Positions 1 to 7,329 of a stretch of 39,818 bases of DNA are shown here, one piece after another (position 1 is the stretch's first letter; each line of letters begins with the position of its first letter). The translations under genes and the position numbers were made by a program. The stretch is from Clostridia bacterium. Its GTDB lineage: Bacteria; Bacillota; Clostridia; Oscillospirales; Acutalibacteraceae. A model generated the notes under the pieces. It saw only the letters and a list, made by a program, of their open reading frames with translations. It had not been told where the DNA came from and made no database searches. Location of the stretch: positions 1-39,818 of the forward strand of contig CAAEIM010000025.1 of assembly GCA_900755995.1 (NCBI GenBank), written 5' to 3'.

Positions 1-32
1 ATTAATAAAAATAAAATTACGGGAGTTTTATT

Positions 33-1787
33 ATGTATATTGAAAAGATAAATTCACCTCAGGATGTAAAAAAGCTTACTACAGAAGAAATGAAGGCTCT
101 TGCCGAGGAAATGCGCGCAGTGCTCATTAAAAAGCTGAGTATTCACGGCGGTCATTTCGGACCTAACCTTGGTATGGCGGAGGCAATAATCGCCCTGCAC
201 TATGTGTTTAATTCACCTGTTGACAAAATTGTGTTTGACGTGTCACATCAGAGCTACTGTCATAAAATGCTCACAGGAAGAAAGGAAGCTTTTCTTTTTG
301 AAGATAAGTATGACGATGTTTCAGGCTACACAAATCCGGATGAGAGCGAGCACGATTTCTTTAATATCGGTCACACCTCCACGTCTGTAAGCCTTGCTGC
401 AGGTCTTGCTAAGGCAAGAGATTTAAACGGCGGCAGTGAAAATGTAATTGCCGTTATAGGTGACGGCTCGCTGAGCGGCGGAGAGGCTCTTGAGGGACTT
501 GACTTTGCAGGCGAATTTGACGGCAATTTTATTATAGTTGTAAATGACAACGATATGTCTATTGCCGAAAATCACGGCGGTATTTATAAAAATCTAAAGC
601 TTTTGAGAGATACTGACGGCAATGCCGAGTGCAACCTCTTTAAGGCAATGGGACTTGACTATGTATTCGTGAAAAACGGCAACGATATTGAACAGCTTGT
701 ATCAGCCTTTGAAAGCGTAAAGAATACTGACCACCCTGTTGTGGTACATATTTGTACGCAAAAGGGAAAAGGATATGCTATTGCTGAAAAAGACAAGGAA
801 AGCTGGCATTGGTGTATGCCGTTCGACGTTGAAACGGGAAAATCAAAATTCAGCTTTGACGGCGAGGATTATTCTGATATTACATCACTTTACCTGCTTG
901 ATAAGATGAAAAAAGATAAAAGCGTTGCCGTAATCACTTCGGGAACTCCGGCGGTTGCAGGCTTTACTAAGGATAAACGAGAGCTTGCAGGAAAGCAGTT
1001 TATTGATGTGGGCATCGCAGAGGAACACGCTGTTGCGCTTGCCTCGGGTATGGCTAAGAACGGTGCAAAGCCTGTTTACGGCGTTTACAGCTCGTTTATC
1101 CAGAGAACCTATGACCAGATTTCACAGGATTTGTGCATAAACTCAAACCCCGTTACTATTGTAGTTTTTGCGGCTTCGTTGTTTGGTATGAATGATGTTA
1201 CACATCTTGGAATTTATGACATTGCAATGCTTTCAAATATACCTAATCTTGTTTATCTTGCACCTACCTGCAAGGAAGAATACCTTGCAATGCTTGAGTG
1301 GAGCATAAATCAGACAGAGTACCCTGTTGCAGTGAGAGTCCCGTGTAACGGCGTTATCTCCAATGCAGACTATACCTCGGTGGACTTTGGTAATATCAAT
1401 AAGTACAGAGTAACCAAAAAGGGAAGCAGGGTTGCGGTTATCGGACTCGGTACGTTCTATCAGCTCGGTGAAAGCGTTGTTGACGAAATAAAAAAGCAGT
1501 ACGGCTTTGATGCTACTCTTATTAATCCCGTTTATATTACGGGCACAGATGAGGAGCTTTTGTCTGAGCTAAAAAAAGACCATAGCGTGGTAATCACCCT
1601 TGAGGACGGTATCCTTGAAGGCGGTTTTGGCGAAAAAATTGCGAGATTTTACGGTAGCAGCAATGTTAAGGTGTTTAACTATGGCTTGAAAAAAGAATTT
1701 ATTGACAGATATGACTGCAATGAAATCCTCGCTGAAAATCACCTTACAAAGGAGCAGATTTGTAAGGATATTGAGAGCTTTATCTGA
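33..1787 (+). CDS. DXS-like thiamin-diphosphate enzyme (transketolase superfamily)
   Basis: 584 aa, about 35 shorter than typical 1-deoxy-D-xylulose-5-phosphate synthase (DXS). Seen: an N-terminal block resembling DXS (GGHFGPNLG near 39-47, DVSHQSYCHKMLTGR near 69-83), the thiamin-diphosphate motif GDGSLSGG at 143-150 ending in NDND near 171-174, and the pyrimidine-domain glutamate in GIAEEHA near 327-333, with a C-terminal transketolase domain. True DXS turns pyruvate plus glyceraldehyde 3-phosphate into DXP for isoprenoids, thiamin and pyridoxal. Oddities: the GPxDGHD block reads FVKNGND (212-218), DRAG reads FAAS (379-382) and RYPRG reads RVPCNG (435-440), so the substrate pocket differs from bona fide DXS. 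ATG at 33 follows a GGGAG ribosome site. Superfamily is certain; DXS activity is doubtful. Confidence 0.8.
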   Translation: MYIEKINSPQDVKKLTTEEMKALAEEMRAVLIKKLSIHGGHFGPNLGMAEAIIALHYVFNSPVDKIVFDVSHQSYCHKMLTGRKEAFLFEDKYDDVSGYTNPDESEHDFFNIGHTSTSVSLAAGLAKARDLNGGSENVIAVIGDGSLSGGEALEGLDFAGEFDGNFIIVVNDNDMSIAENHGGIYKNLKLLRDTDGNAECNLFKAMGLDYVFVKNGNDIEQLVSAFESVKNTDHPVVVHICTQKGKGYAIAEKDKESWHWCMPFDVETGKSKFSFDGEDYSDITSLYLLDKMKKDKSVAVITSGTPAVAGFTKDKRELAGKQFIDVGIAEEHAVALASGMAKNGAKPVYGVYSSFIQRTYDQISQDLCINSNPVTIVVFAASLFGMNDVTHLGIYDIAMLSNIPNLVYLAPTCKEEYLAMLEWSINQTEYPVAVRVPCNGVISNADYTSVDFGNINKYRVTKKGSRVAVIGLGTFYQLGESVVDEIKKQYGFDATLINPVYITGTDEELLSELKKDHSVVITLEDGILEGGFGEKIARFYGSSNVKVFNYGLKKEFIDRYDCNEILAENHLTKEQICKDIESFI

Positions 1788-1793
1788 TTTCAG

Positions 1794-1823
1794 TTGACAA
1801 TTCCGGCTTTATAGTATTAAAAT
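1794..1823 (+). promoter_or_regulatory. Promoter for the thiF-metHF operon
   Basis: TTGACA at 1794-1799 and TAAAAT at 1818-1823 with an 18-base spacer, just after the stop of the DXS-like gene. Transcription would begin near 1830, at the first stem of the structured leader, so thiF and its follower probably have their own transcript. No terminator is visible between the DXS-like gene and this promoter. Confidence 0.6.
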
Positions 1824-1827
1824 ATTA

Positions 1828-1902
1828 GGGTAAATTTTTTGCCCGAGCAGACCGACTGCCAATCTGCTTGAAAAGGTGTGCAGCCCACCGGCTGCTTTGG
1901 TG
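1828..1902 (+). promoter_or_regulatory. Structured 5' leader of thiF, copy 1 of a shared element
   Basis: Three hairpins in a row: GGGTAAA/TTTGCCC (1828-1834 / 1838-1844), AGCAGA/TCTGCT (1846-1851 / 1863-1868) and GCAGCC/GGCTGC with loop CACC (1880-1895). The CACC loop is complementary to GGTG at 1875-1878 upstream and to GGTG at 1899-1902, the only ribosome-site-like sequence before the ATG at 1908. Alternative pairing could therefore hide or expose the start. The 17 bases 1880-1896 recur exactly at 4941-4957 before the polyamine operon. It matches no riboswitch class I can recall. Confidence 0.5.
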
Positions 1903-1907
1903 ATTAT

Positions 1908-2666
1908 ATGAAAATAACAGAAGAACAAAAGAAGCGTTATTCAAGACAGCTTGTTATGAGAGAAATTGGAGAAAGCGGACAGATAATGCTTTTGAACTCA
2001 AGGGTACTGGTGATTGGCGCAGGAGGACTTGGCTCGCCTGCCCTTATGTATCTTGCGAGCGCAGGCGTCGGCACTCTGGGGATTGTTGACGGCGATGAGG
2101 TTGACGTATCAAATCTGCAAAGACAGATTATCCATACTCAGACCGATGTTGGCAAGGCTAAGGTTGACTCGGCTAAGGAAAAGCTTTCAGCGCTTAACTC
2201 AGATGTTGCTGTTAAAACCTATAAAACATATGCGAACAGCAAAAACATTGCAGAGCTTATAGCAGATTACGATTTTGTGCTTGACTGCACAGATAATTTT
2301 GACACCAAGTTTTTAATAAATGATTGCTGTGTAAAGGCAGAAAAACCGTTTTGCCACGCAGGAGTGGTTGGCTTTGAAGGACAGCTTATGACATATGTTC
2401 CTCATATTTCGCCCTGCTACAGATGTATTTTTGAAGAACCGCCCAAGACAGGGGATGTTCCGCTTCCAAAGGAGGTCGGAGTTATAAGCGCTGCCTGCGG
2501 AGTTATAGGCAGCCTTCAGGCTATGGAAGCTGTAAAATACATTACCGGACAGGGAGAGCTTTTATCCAGCTATATGCTTGTTTACAATGCGCTTAATGCA
2601 AGCTTCCGCAAAATCAAGCTGCCAAAGCGAAATCCCAAATGTAAGGCTTGCGCTTCGCAGGAGTAA
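1908..2666 (+). CDS. ThiF/MoeB/HesA-family adenylyltransferase (E1-like)
   Basis: 252 aa. Adenylates the C-terminal glycine of a ubiquitin-fold sulfur carrier (ThiS, MoaD or similar). Seen: nucleotide-binding GAGGLG at 37-42, D61/D63 in VDGDEVDVSNLQRQ, DCTDNF at 126-131, zinc-binding pairs C170-x2-C173 and C245-x2-C248, and a cysteine in AACG (197). The start is ATG 1908; the longer GTG-initiated reading from 1878 would cut into the leader hairpin and lacks a well-spaced ribosome site. It lies 17 bases before a methionine/folate gene rather than among thi or moa genes, and no ThiS, MoaD or ThiG is present in the window. The partner could be a thiamin, molybdopterin or methionine-type sulfur carrier; family confidence is high, pathway unresolved. 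Confidence 0.85.
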   Translation: MKITEEQKKRYSRQLVMREIGESGQIMLLNSRVLVIGAGGLGSPALMYLASAGVGTLGIVDGDEVDVSNLQRQIIHTQTDVGKAKVDSAKEKLSALNSDVAVKTYKTYANSKNIAELIADYDFVLDCTDNFDTKFLINDCCVKAEKPFCHAGVVGFEGQLMTYVPHISPCYRCIFEEPPKTGDVPLPKEVGVISAACGVIGSLQAMEAVKYITGQGELLSSYMLVYNALNASFRKIKLPKRNPKCKACASQE

Positions 2667-2683
2667 TTTATACAGGAGAAATT

Positions 2684-4465
2684 ATGGATATAAGAGAATA
2701 CCTACAAAAGGGCAAGCTGATTAGCGACGGTTCTTTCGGCACATATTATTCAAAAAAATATAAAACCGATAAAATTCCTGAGCTTGCCAATATTGAAAAT
2801 CCCGATAGAGTAAGCGAGATTCACTCTGAGTATATAAGAAGCGGTGCAAGCCTTATTAGAACCAATACCTTTGCGGCTAATACCTATGCTCTTGACTGTT
2901 CGCTTGATGAGGTAAAGGAGAATATAAAAGCGGCGTTTTCTATAGCCAAAAAGGTTGTTTCAGACAGCAAAAAGCAGGTGTTTATAGCCGGAAATATCGG
3001 CACGGTTTCGGCTGTGTTTCGTCCTGATTTTGATGAAATTGAAGAAGAATACTATCAGATAGCAAAAACTTTTATAGACGAGGGCGCAGAGATTTTATGC
3101 TTTGAAACCTTTGCCGACTGCGAGCATATTATGCCTGCAATCAAAAAAATAAAGGCTGAAAGCAATCCTTTTATTATCGTTCAGTTCTGTGTAAATCAGT
3201 TTGGCTACAGCGAGGCAGGAGAGAGTGCGTCAAGACTTTTAAGCGAAGCTGCCTTTTCACAGGTGATTGACGCTGTCGGTCTTAACTGCGGCGTAGGACC
3301 TGCTCATATGTATCAGATATTATCAAAAATCAATCTTAACAATTCCTGCTTTATTACCGCTATGCCGAACGCAGGCTATCCTCTGCTTGTAAGAAACCGT
3401 GTGAAATATGCGGATAATCCCGAATATTTTGCAGACAAGGTATGCGATATGGCAAGGCTCGGAGCAGATATTATAGGCGGCTGCTGCGGCACTGAGCCAA
3501 AGTATATTGCAGAGCTTTCAAAAAAAGCGGATTTAACTCAAACTGTAAAGTCGGGGGAAAAGGCCTTTGAAATTCAAAGTGATGAGCCGGTAATCAAGAA
3601 AAGCTTTTTCAGAAATGCCGACGGAAGTGTTAAGGAGAAAAAGCTGATTGCGGTTGAGCTTGCTCCGCCCTTCGGTGTTGATGATAAAAAGCTGCTTGAG
3701 GCTGCCCATATGCTTAAGGGGCTTGACGTTGACGTAATTACTTTCCCTGATTCGCCGTCAGGCAGAACAAGAATTGACCCCGTTCTTATGGCTGAAAAGG
3801 TTAAGAATGAAACAGGCTTAGAGGTAATGCCTCATATTTGCTGTCGTGATAAAAACGCAATAGCAATGCGCTCTGCATTTTTGGGTGCGAGTATTAACGG
3901 AATAAATAATTTCCTTATAATTACAGGCGACCCGATTCCCGTAATGGCCCGAAATACCGTAAAATCCGTGTTTAACTTTGACTCTGTGGGTCTTATGAGA
4001 ATTGCAAATGAAATGAACAGCGACTCCCTCAGATGTGTTCCGATTACCTATGGCGGAGCAATTAATCAGGGCAGGCTGAGAATTGATTTGGAGATAAAGA
4101 GAGTGAAGAAAAAGCTTGATGCAGGAGCAGAATTTTTCCTTACCCAGCCTGTGTTTTCTGCCGAGGATGCAGAAAAGCTGCGCCGTGTGAAAAACGAAAC
4201 GGGAGCAAGAATTTTGTGCGGTATTATGCCGCTGGTAAGCAGAAAAAATGCTTTGTTTATGAAAAATGAAATTTCAGGCGTAAGCGTTACCGATGAGATT
4301 ATTGAAAGATACCCTGAAAATGCAGCAAGGGAGGTCGGCGAAAATATCGGCATTGAAATTGCAAAATCAATGATTGAGCTTACAAGGGATTTTGCAGACG
4401 GATATTATTTTTCGTTTCCCTTTAACAGAACATATTTACTTAAAAGAATAATAGAGAATATTTAG
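2684..4465 (+). CDS. Bifunctional homocysteine S-methyltransferase / methylenetetrahydrofolate reductase (YitJ-like)
   Basis: 593 aa from ATG 2684, preceded by AGGAGA. Residues 1 to about 295 form a zinc-dependent homocysteine methyltransferase barrel: GSFGT at 16-20, GLNCG with C202, and GGCCGTEP with C267/C268 as zinc ligands. After a short linker, residues 320-593 are a MetF-type reductase (start LIAVELAPPFG, GDP substrate loop, QPVFSAEDAE). Together they make methyl-folate and use a methyl donor to convert homocysteine to methionine. The same fusion is known as YitJ in Bacillus, where an S-box SAM riboswitch controls it; no S-box is visible here. The operon leader instead is the unclassified element at 1828-1902. 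It follows the ThiF gene by 17 bases. Confidence 0.9.
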   Translation: MDIREYLQKGKLISDGSFGTYYSKKYKTDKIPELANIENPDRVSEIHSEYIRSGASLIRTNTFAANTYALDCSLDEVKENIKAAFSIAKKVVSDSKKQVFIAGNIGTVSAVFRPDFDEIEEEYYQIAKTFIDEGAEILCFETFADCEHIMPAIKKIKAESNPFIIVQFCVNQFGYSEAGESASRLLSEAAFSQVIDAVGLNCGVGPAHMYQILSKINLNNSCFITAMPNAGYPLLVRNRVKYADNPEYFADKVCDMARLGADIIGGCCGTEPKYIAELSKKADLTQTVKSGEKAFEIQSDEPVIKKSFFRNADGSVKEKKLIAVELAPPFGVDDKKLLEAAHMLKGLDVDVITFPDSPSGRTRIDPVLMAEKVKNETGLEVMPHICCRDKNAIAMRSAFLGASINGINNFLIITGDPIPVMARNTVKSVFNFDSVGLMRIANEMNSDSLRCVPITYGGAINQGRLRIDLEIKRVKKKLDAGAEFFLTQPVFSAEDAEKLRRVKNETGARILCGIMPLVSRKNALFMKNEISGVSVTDEIIERYPENAAREVGENIGIEIAKSMIELTRDFADGYYFSFPFNRTYLLKRIIENI

Positions 4466-4495
4466 AACGAAAAAGCTGCAAATACGATATATTTC

Positions 4496-4524
4496 TTGAC
4501 AAAATTGCATATTTGGTTTATTAT
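4496..4524 (+). promoter_or_regulatory. Near-consensus promoter of the 4531-4871 RNA
   Basis: TTGACA at 4496-4501, exactly 17 bases, TATTAT at 4519-4524. It begins 30 bases after the stop of the metHF gene and is among the best sigma-A-type promoters in the window, suggesting abundant transcription of the non-coding region that follows. Confidence 0.75.
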
Positions 4525-4530
4525 AAATTT

Positions 4531-4871
4531 GTTACAGGTGTAAAGCCTGTGAATTTGGCGTGAAAAAGATTTCTGTTTTCATGCAAATATATGACCACTT
4601 GCTCAGGCAAGTTAAGCCCATACGGACAGGCGGGTCAGTTGCCGGGCGTGGCGAAAGTCACATTATTGATTGAGTTAAAAGCTCAAATTTTATAAGTCGA
4701 TTACTTATCATCAGTGCAACAGCACGTCACTTGTGAAACGGTCAATAAGAGCGGAACGGTATATTTGCTTAATTAGCTCTGAAAACGGAAATCTTATATT
4801 AACTGTATTTGTGCAGCAATAAATCATATATCCGTTAATCAACAGGTGGTGCGTAGTGCCGCCTGTTTTTT
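4531..4871 (+). ncRNA. Putative structured non-coding RNA of about 340 nt (unclassified)
   Basis: The stretch between the promoter at 4496 and the terminator ending at 4871 has no plausible gene on either strand but is dense in hairpins: ACAGG/CCTGT (4534-4550), GCGTGAAAA/TTTTCATGC (about 4558-4584), a TGACC...GGTCA closing pair around ACTTGC-tcag-GCAAGT, GTGGC-GAAA-GTCAC with a GNRA tetraloop, ATAAGT/ACTTAT, GTGC-aaca-GCAC, and a long-range AACGGA...TCCGTT pair. The motif AACGG occurs three times between 4735 and 4790. I looked for the signature sequences of RNase P RNA, tmRNA, SRP RNA, T-box, S-box, lysine and cobalamin riboswitches and saw none convincingly. It may be a free small RNA or a long attenuator leader of the polyamine operon. 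Confidence 0.5.
4842..4871 (+). terminator. Strong intrinsic terminator before the speA leader
   Basis: Eleven-pair stem ACAGGTGGTGC/GTGCCGCCTGT (4842-4852 / 4856-4866, three G-U pairs) with loop GTA and a run of six T. It ends the putative RNA about 120 bases before the speA start codon, so either the polyamine operon relies on read-through or antitermination, or it has another start site that I cannot see. Confidence 0.8.
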
Positions 4872-4897
4872 GTTTGCAGGGAACTGCTCGGAAGTGG

Positions 4898-4983
4898 TCG
4901 GGCACAGGATTTTCCGTTAGAGCTGTTTGCCCGAAAAGGTGCAGCCCACCGGCTGCTGCATTATTTTTGATAAGCCGAAAGGG
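4898..4983 (+). promoter_or_regulatory. Structured 5' leader of the polyamine operon, copy 2 of the shared element
   Basis: Stem TCGGGCA/TGCCCGA (4898-4904 / 4928-4934), then AAAAGGTG, then GCAGCC-CACC-GGCTGC (4941-4956), in the same order as the thiF leader but without its middle hairpin. CGGCT (4950-4954), half of the last hairpin, can instead pair with AGCCG (4973-4977), which abuts the ribosome site AAAGGG (4978-4983). Two mutually exclusive folds next to the ribosome site suggest translational control. The ligand is unknown; SAM, methionine or a polyamine would fit the genes downstream of both copies. Confidence 0.5.
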
Positions 4984-4991
4984 TAATGTAA

Positions 4992-6440
4992 ATGGACATA
5001 AATGCACAAAGCAAAGCACCCGTATATGAGGCTTTGCAAAAATTCAGAAAACAAAGAGTTGTCCCCTTTGATGTGCCGGGACATAAAAGGGGCAGGGGAA
5101 ACCGCGAGCTTGTTGAGCTGCTCGGTGAAAAATGCGTTGGACTTGACGTCAACTCTATGAAACCGCTTGACAATCTATGCCATCCGGTTTCTGTAATCCT
5201 CGAGGCTGAAAAGCTTGCCGCAGATGCGTTTGGCGCAGCTCACGCATTTTTTATGGTGGGCGGCACTACCTCGGCTGTACAGAGTATGATATGGTCGGTG
5301 TGCAAGGCAGGGGATAAAATAATTTTGCCGAGAAATGTTCACAAAAGTGTTATTAATGCCCTTGTGCTCTGCGGCGCAGTACCTGCATATGTAAATCCCG
5401 ACGTTGACGAAAAAATCGGAATATCCCTCGGTATGCAGCTTTCACAGGTTGAAACCGCTATAAAGGAAAACCCTGACGCAGTTGCAATTCTTGTTAATAA
5501 TCCAACCTACTACGGAATAGTTTCCGATTTAAAGGCTATAGTAAATCTTGCACATTCGCACAATATGAAGGTGCTTGCAGACGAGGCACACGGAACACAT
5601 TTTTATTTTTCAGACGATTTGCCTGCTTCTGCTATGCAGGCGGGGGCGGATATTGCCGCTGTTTCTATGCACAAGTCGGGTGGAAGCCTTACCCAAAGCT
5701 CGCTGCTTTTGACAAATAAAGGTGTGCACTGGGAATATGTGGCTCAGATAATCAACCTCACTCAGACTACAAGTGCAAGCTATCTGCTTATGTCCAGTCT
5801 TGATATATCAAGAAGAAATCTTGCTCTGAGGGGCAGGGAATCATTTGCCAAGGTTATAAAGATGGCAGAATATGCACGAAATGAAATCAACGAAATTGGC
5901 GGTTACTACGCTTTCGGCAGAGAGCTGAACAACGGCAGCAGCGTTTATGATTTTGATGTAACAAAGCTCTCGGTTTATACCAGAGATATAGGTCTTGCGG
6001 GAATTGAGGTTTACGATTTACTGCGTGACGAATATGACATTCAGATTGAATTCGGCGACATCGGAAATATTCTTGCCTACATTTCAATAGGCGACAGAAT
6101 ACAGGATATTGAAAGACTTGTGGGTGCTCTTGCCGACATAAAAAGGCTGTATTCAAAGGATAATTCAAAAATGCTGAGTATGGAGTATATTGCTCCCGTA
6201 GTTGCCGCCACTCCCAGAGATGCATTTTACGCTGAAAAGGAAATGCTTCCCATTGAGCAGACGGCAGGAAGAATATGCAGTGAATTTGTAATGTGCTATC
6301 CGCCCGGAATACCGATTCTCTCTCCGGGAGAAAAGATTACAAATGAAATAATAGAATATATAAATTACGCAAAGGCAAAGGGTTGTTCAATGCAGGGAAC
6401 AGAGGACCCGTATATTGAAAAGCTCAATGTGCTCAAATAG
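4992..6440 (+). CDS. speA: Arginine decarboxylase, aspartate-aminotransferase-fold (Orn/Lys/Arg decarboxylase family)
   Basis: 482 aa, the length of Bacillus SpeA-type enzymes. Pyridoxal-phosphate enzyme expected to make agmatine from arginine in the cytoplasm. Seen: N-terminal VPFDVPGHKRGRG near 24-36, the cofactor-contacting DEAHG at 197-201, the Schiff-base lysine K228 in SMHKSGGSLTQSS, and the C-terminal domain with CYPPGIPILSPGE. The family also contains lysine and ornithine decarboxylases; arginine is inferred because agmatine deiminase and N-carbamoylputrescine amidase lie in the same operon. First gene of a six-gene operon, 11 bases before the next gene. ATG 4992 is preceded by AAAGGG and by a structured leader. 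Confidence 0.88.
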   Translation: MDINAQSKAPVYEALQKFRKQRVVPFDVPGHKRGRGNRELVELLGEKCVGLDVNSMKPLDNLCHPVSVILEAEKLAADAFGAAHAFFMVGGTTSAVQSMIWSVCKAGDKIILPRNVHKSVINALVLCGAVPAYVNPDVDEKIGISLGMQLSQVETAIKENPDAVAILVNNPTYYGIVSDLKAIVNLAHSHNMKVLADEAHGTHFYFSDDLPASAMQAGADIAAVSMHKSGGSLTQSSLLLTNKGVHWEYVAQIINLTQTTSASYLLMSSLDISRRNLALRGRESFAKVIKMAEYARNEINEIGGYYAFGRELNNGSSVYDFDVTKLSVYTRDIGLAGIEVYDLLRDEYDIQIEFGDIGNILAYISIGDRIQDIERLVGALADIKRLYSKDNSKMLSMEYIAPVVAATPRDAFYAEKEMLPIEQTAGRICSEFVMCYPPGIPILSPGEKITNEIIEYINYAKAKGCSMQGTEDPYIEKLNVLK

Positions 6441-6451
6441 GGGGGACTAAT

Positions 6452-7306
6452 ATGGAATTTTGGTTTTCTGAAAGACACACCGATAATGTGGAGCTGTCTA
6501 TAAGAGTTGAAAAACAGCTTTTCAGCGGCAAAAGCGATTTTCAGCGAATTGATGTTTTTGACTCTGTTGAATTCGGCAGGTTTCTTACATCCGAAGGCAA
6601 TGTTATTTTTAGTGAAAAAGATGAGTTTACTTACGATGAGATGATTGTCCACGTTCCGATGGCTGTGCATCCTGATGTTAAAAAGGTGCTTGTCATAGGC
6701 GGCGGTGACGGCGGAGTTGCCAGAGAGCTTTCTCATTATGAAGAAATCGAGGTTATCGACGTTGTTGAGCCTGACGAGATGTTCGTTGAGGTGTGCAAAA
6801 AGTATTTTCCCGATAATTCCAAAGGCCTTGATGACGAAAGAGTTAATATATACTATCAGGACGGCTTGCGTTTTTTGAGAACCTGTCACAATGAGTATGA
6901 TTTGATTATTAATGACGCAACAGACCCTTTCGGTCATACAGAGGGACTTTTTACAAAGGAGTTTTACGGAAGCTGCTACAAGGCGCTCAAGGATGACGGA
7001 ATTATGGTATATCAGCACGGAAGCCCGTTTTATGATGAGGACGAGGGCGCTTGCAAGGCTATGCACAAAAGAGTATATAATTCCTTTCCGATAAGCAGGG
7101 TTTATCAGGCTCACATACCAACCTGTGCAGCCGGTTACTGGCTTTTTGGCTTTGCATCTAAGAAGTATCACCCGATAAAGGACCTTAATGCCAAAAGATG
7201 GAATAAGCGAAACATAAAGACCTGGTATTACACCACAAATCTGCACACAGGAGCGTTTATGCTTCCCAAATATGTTGAGGACTTACTTTCTGAAGAAGAA
7301 AAATAA
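6452..7306 (+). CDS. speE: Spermidine synthase-family aminopropyltransferase homologue
   Basis: 284 aa. The family transfers an aminopropyl group from decarboxylated SAM to putrescine. Seen: VLVIGGGDGG at 79-88, the acceptor-side block DEFTYDEMIVH at 57-67, E106/D108 in VVEPDEM, and the catalytic aspartate D155 in NDATDPFG. Differences from typical SpeE: D-S-T/S-D-P is DATDP with H at 162 where P is usual, the IPTYPxGxW block reads IPTCAAGYW, and LDGxxQxTExDEF reads SEGNVIFSEKDEF. The donor-producing SAM decarboxylase SpeD is not in this window, while the neighbours encode the SAM-independent carboxyspermidine route. It may use another acceptor or donor. Family sure, exact reaction unsure. 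Confidence 0.8.
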   Translation: MEFWFSERHTDNVELSIRVEKQLFSGKSDFQRIDVFDSVEFGRFLTSEGNVIFSEKDEFTYDEMIVHVPMAVHPDVKKVLVIGGGDGGVARELSHYEEIEVIDVVEPDEMFVEVCKKYFPDNSKGLDDERVNIYYQDGLRFLRTCHNEYDLIINDATDPFGHTEGLFTKEFYGSCYKALKDDGIMVYQHGSPFYDEDEGACKAMHKRVYNSFPISRVYQAHIPTCAAGYWLFGFASKKYHPIKDLNAKRWNKRNIKTWYYTTNLHTGAFMLPKYVEDLLSEEEK

Positions 7307-7329
7307 TTTTATATACCGGAGGAATAACA

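Noticed and set aside
1878..1907. GTG 1878 as start of the ThiF protein
   Set aside because: It lies in the leader hairpin region with only 1-2 bases to any purine-rich site and adds ten residues not typical of the family.
4530..4660. Cobalamin riboswitch
   Set aside because: GGTGTAAAGCC looks like part of the conserved core, but the following GCCACTGT block and the B12 box are absent.
4531..4871. T-box riboswitch upstream of speA
   Set aside because: The terminator arm AGGTGGTGCG slightly resembles the T-box antiterminator sequence, but the conserved NACCGCG part, the AGUA-type specifier loop and the usual Stem I are missing.
4531..4871. RNase P RNA, tmRNA or SRP RNA
   Set aside because: The size fits, but the universal P4 sequences, the tmRNA tag with tRNA-like ends, and the SRP GGAAG/GNAR domain could not be found.
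4711..5019. Minus-strand open frame of 102 aa in the non-coding region
   Set aside because: It runs through the terminator and leader hairpins, has no family features and overlaps the speA start.
6365..7246. Minus-strand open frame of 293 aa across speE
   Set aside because: Antisense to a well-supported gene with intact family motifs; no ribosome site or recognisable protein family.
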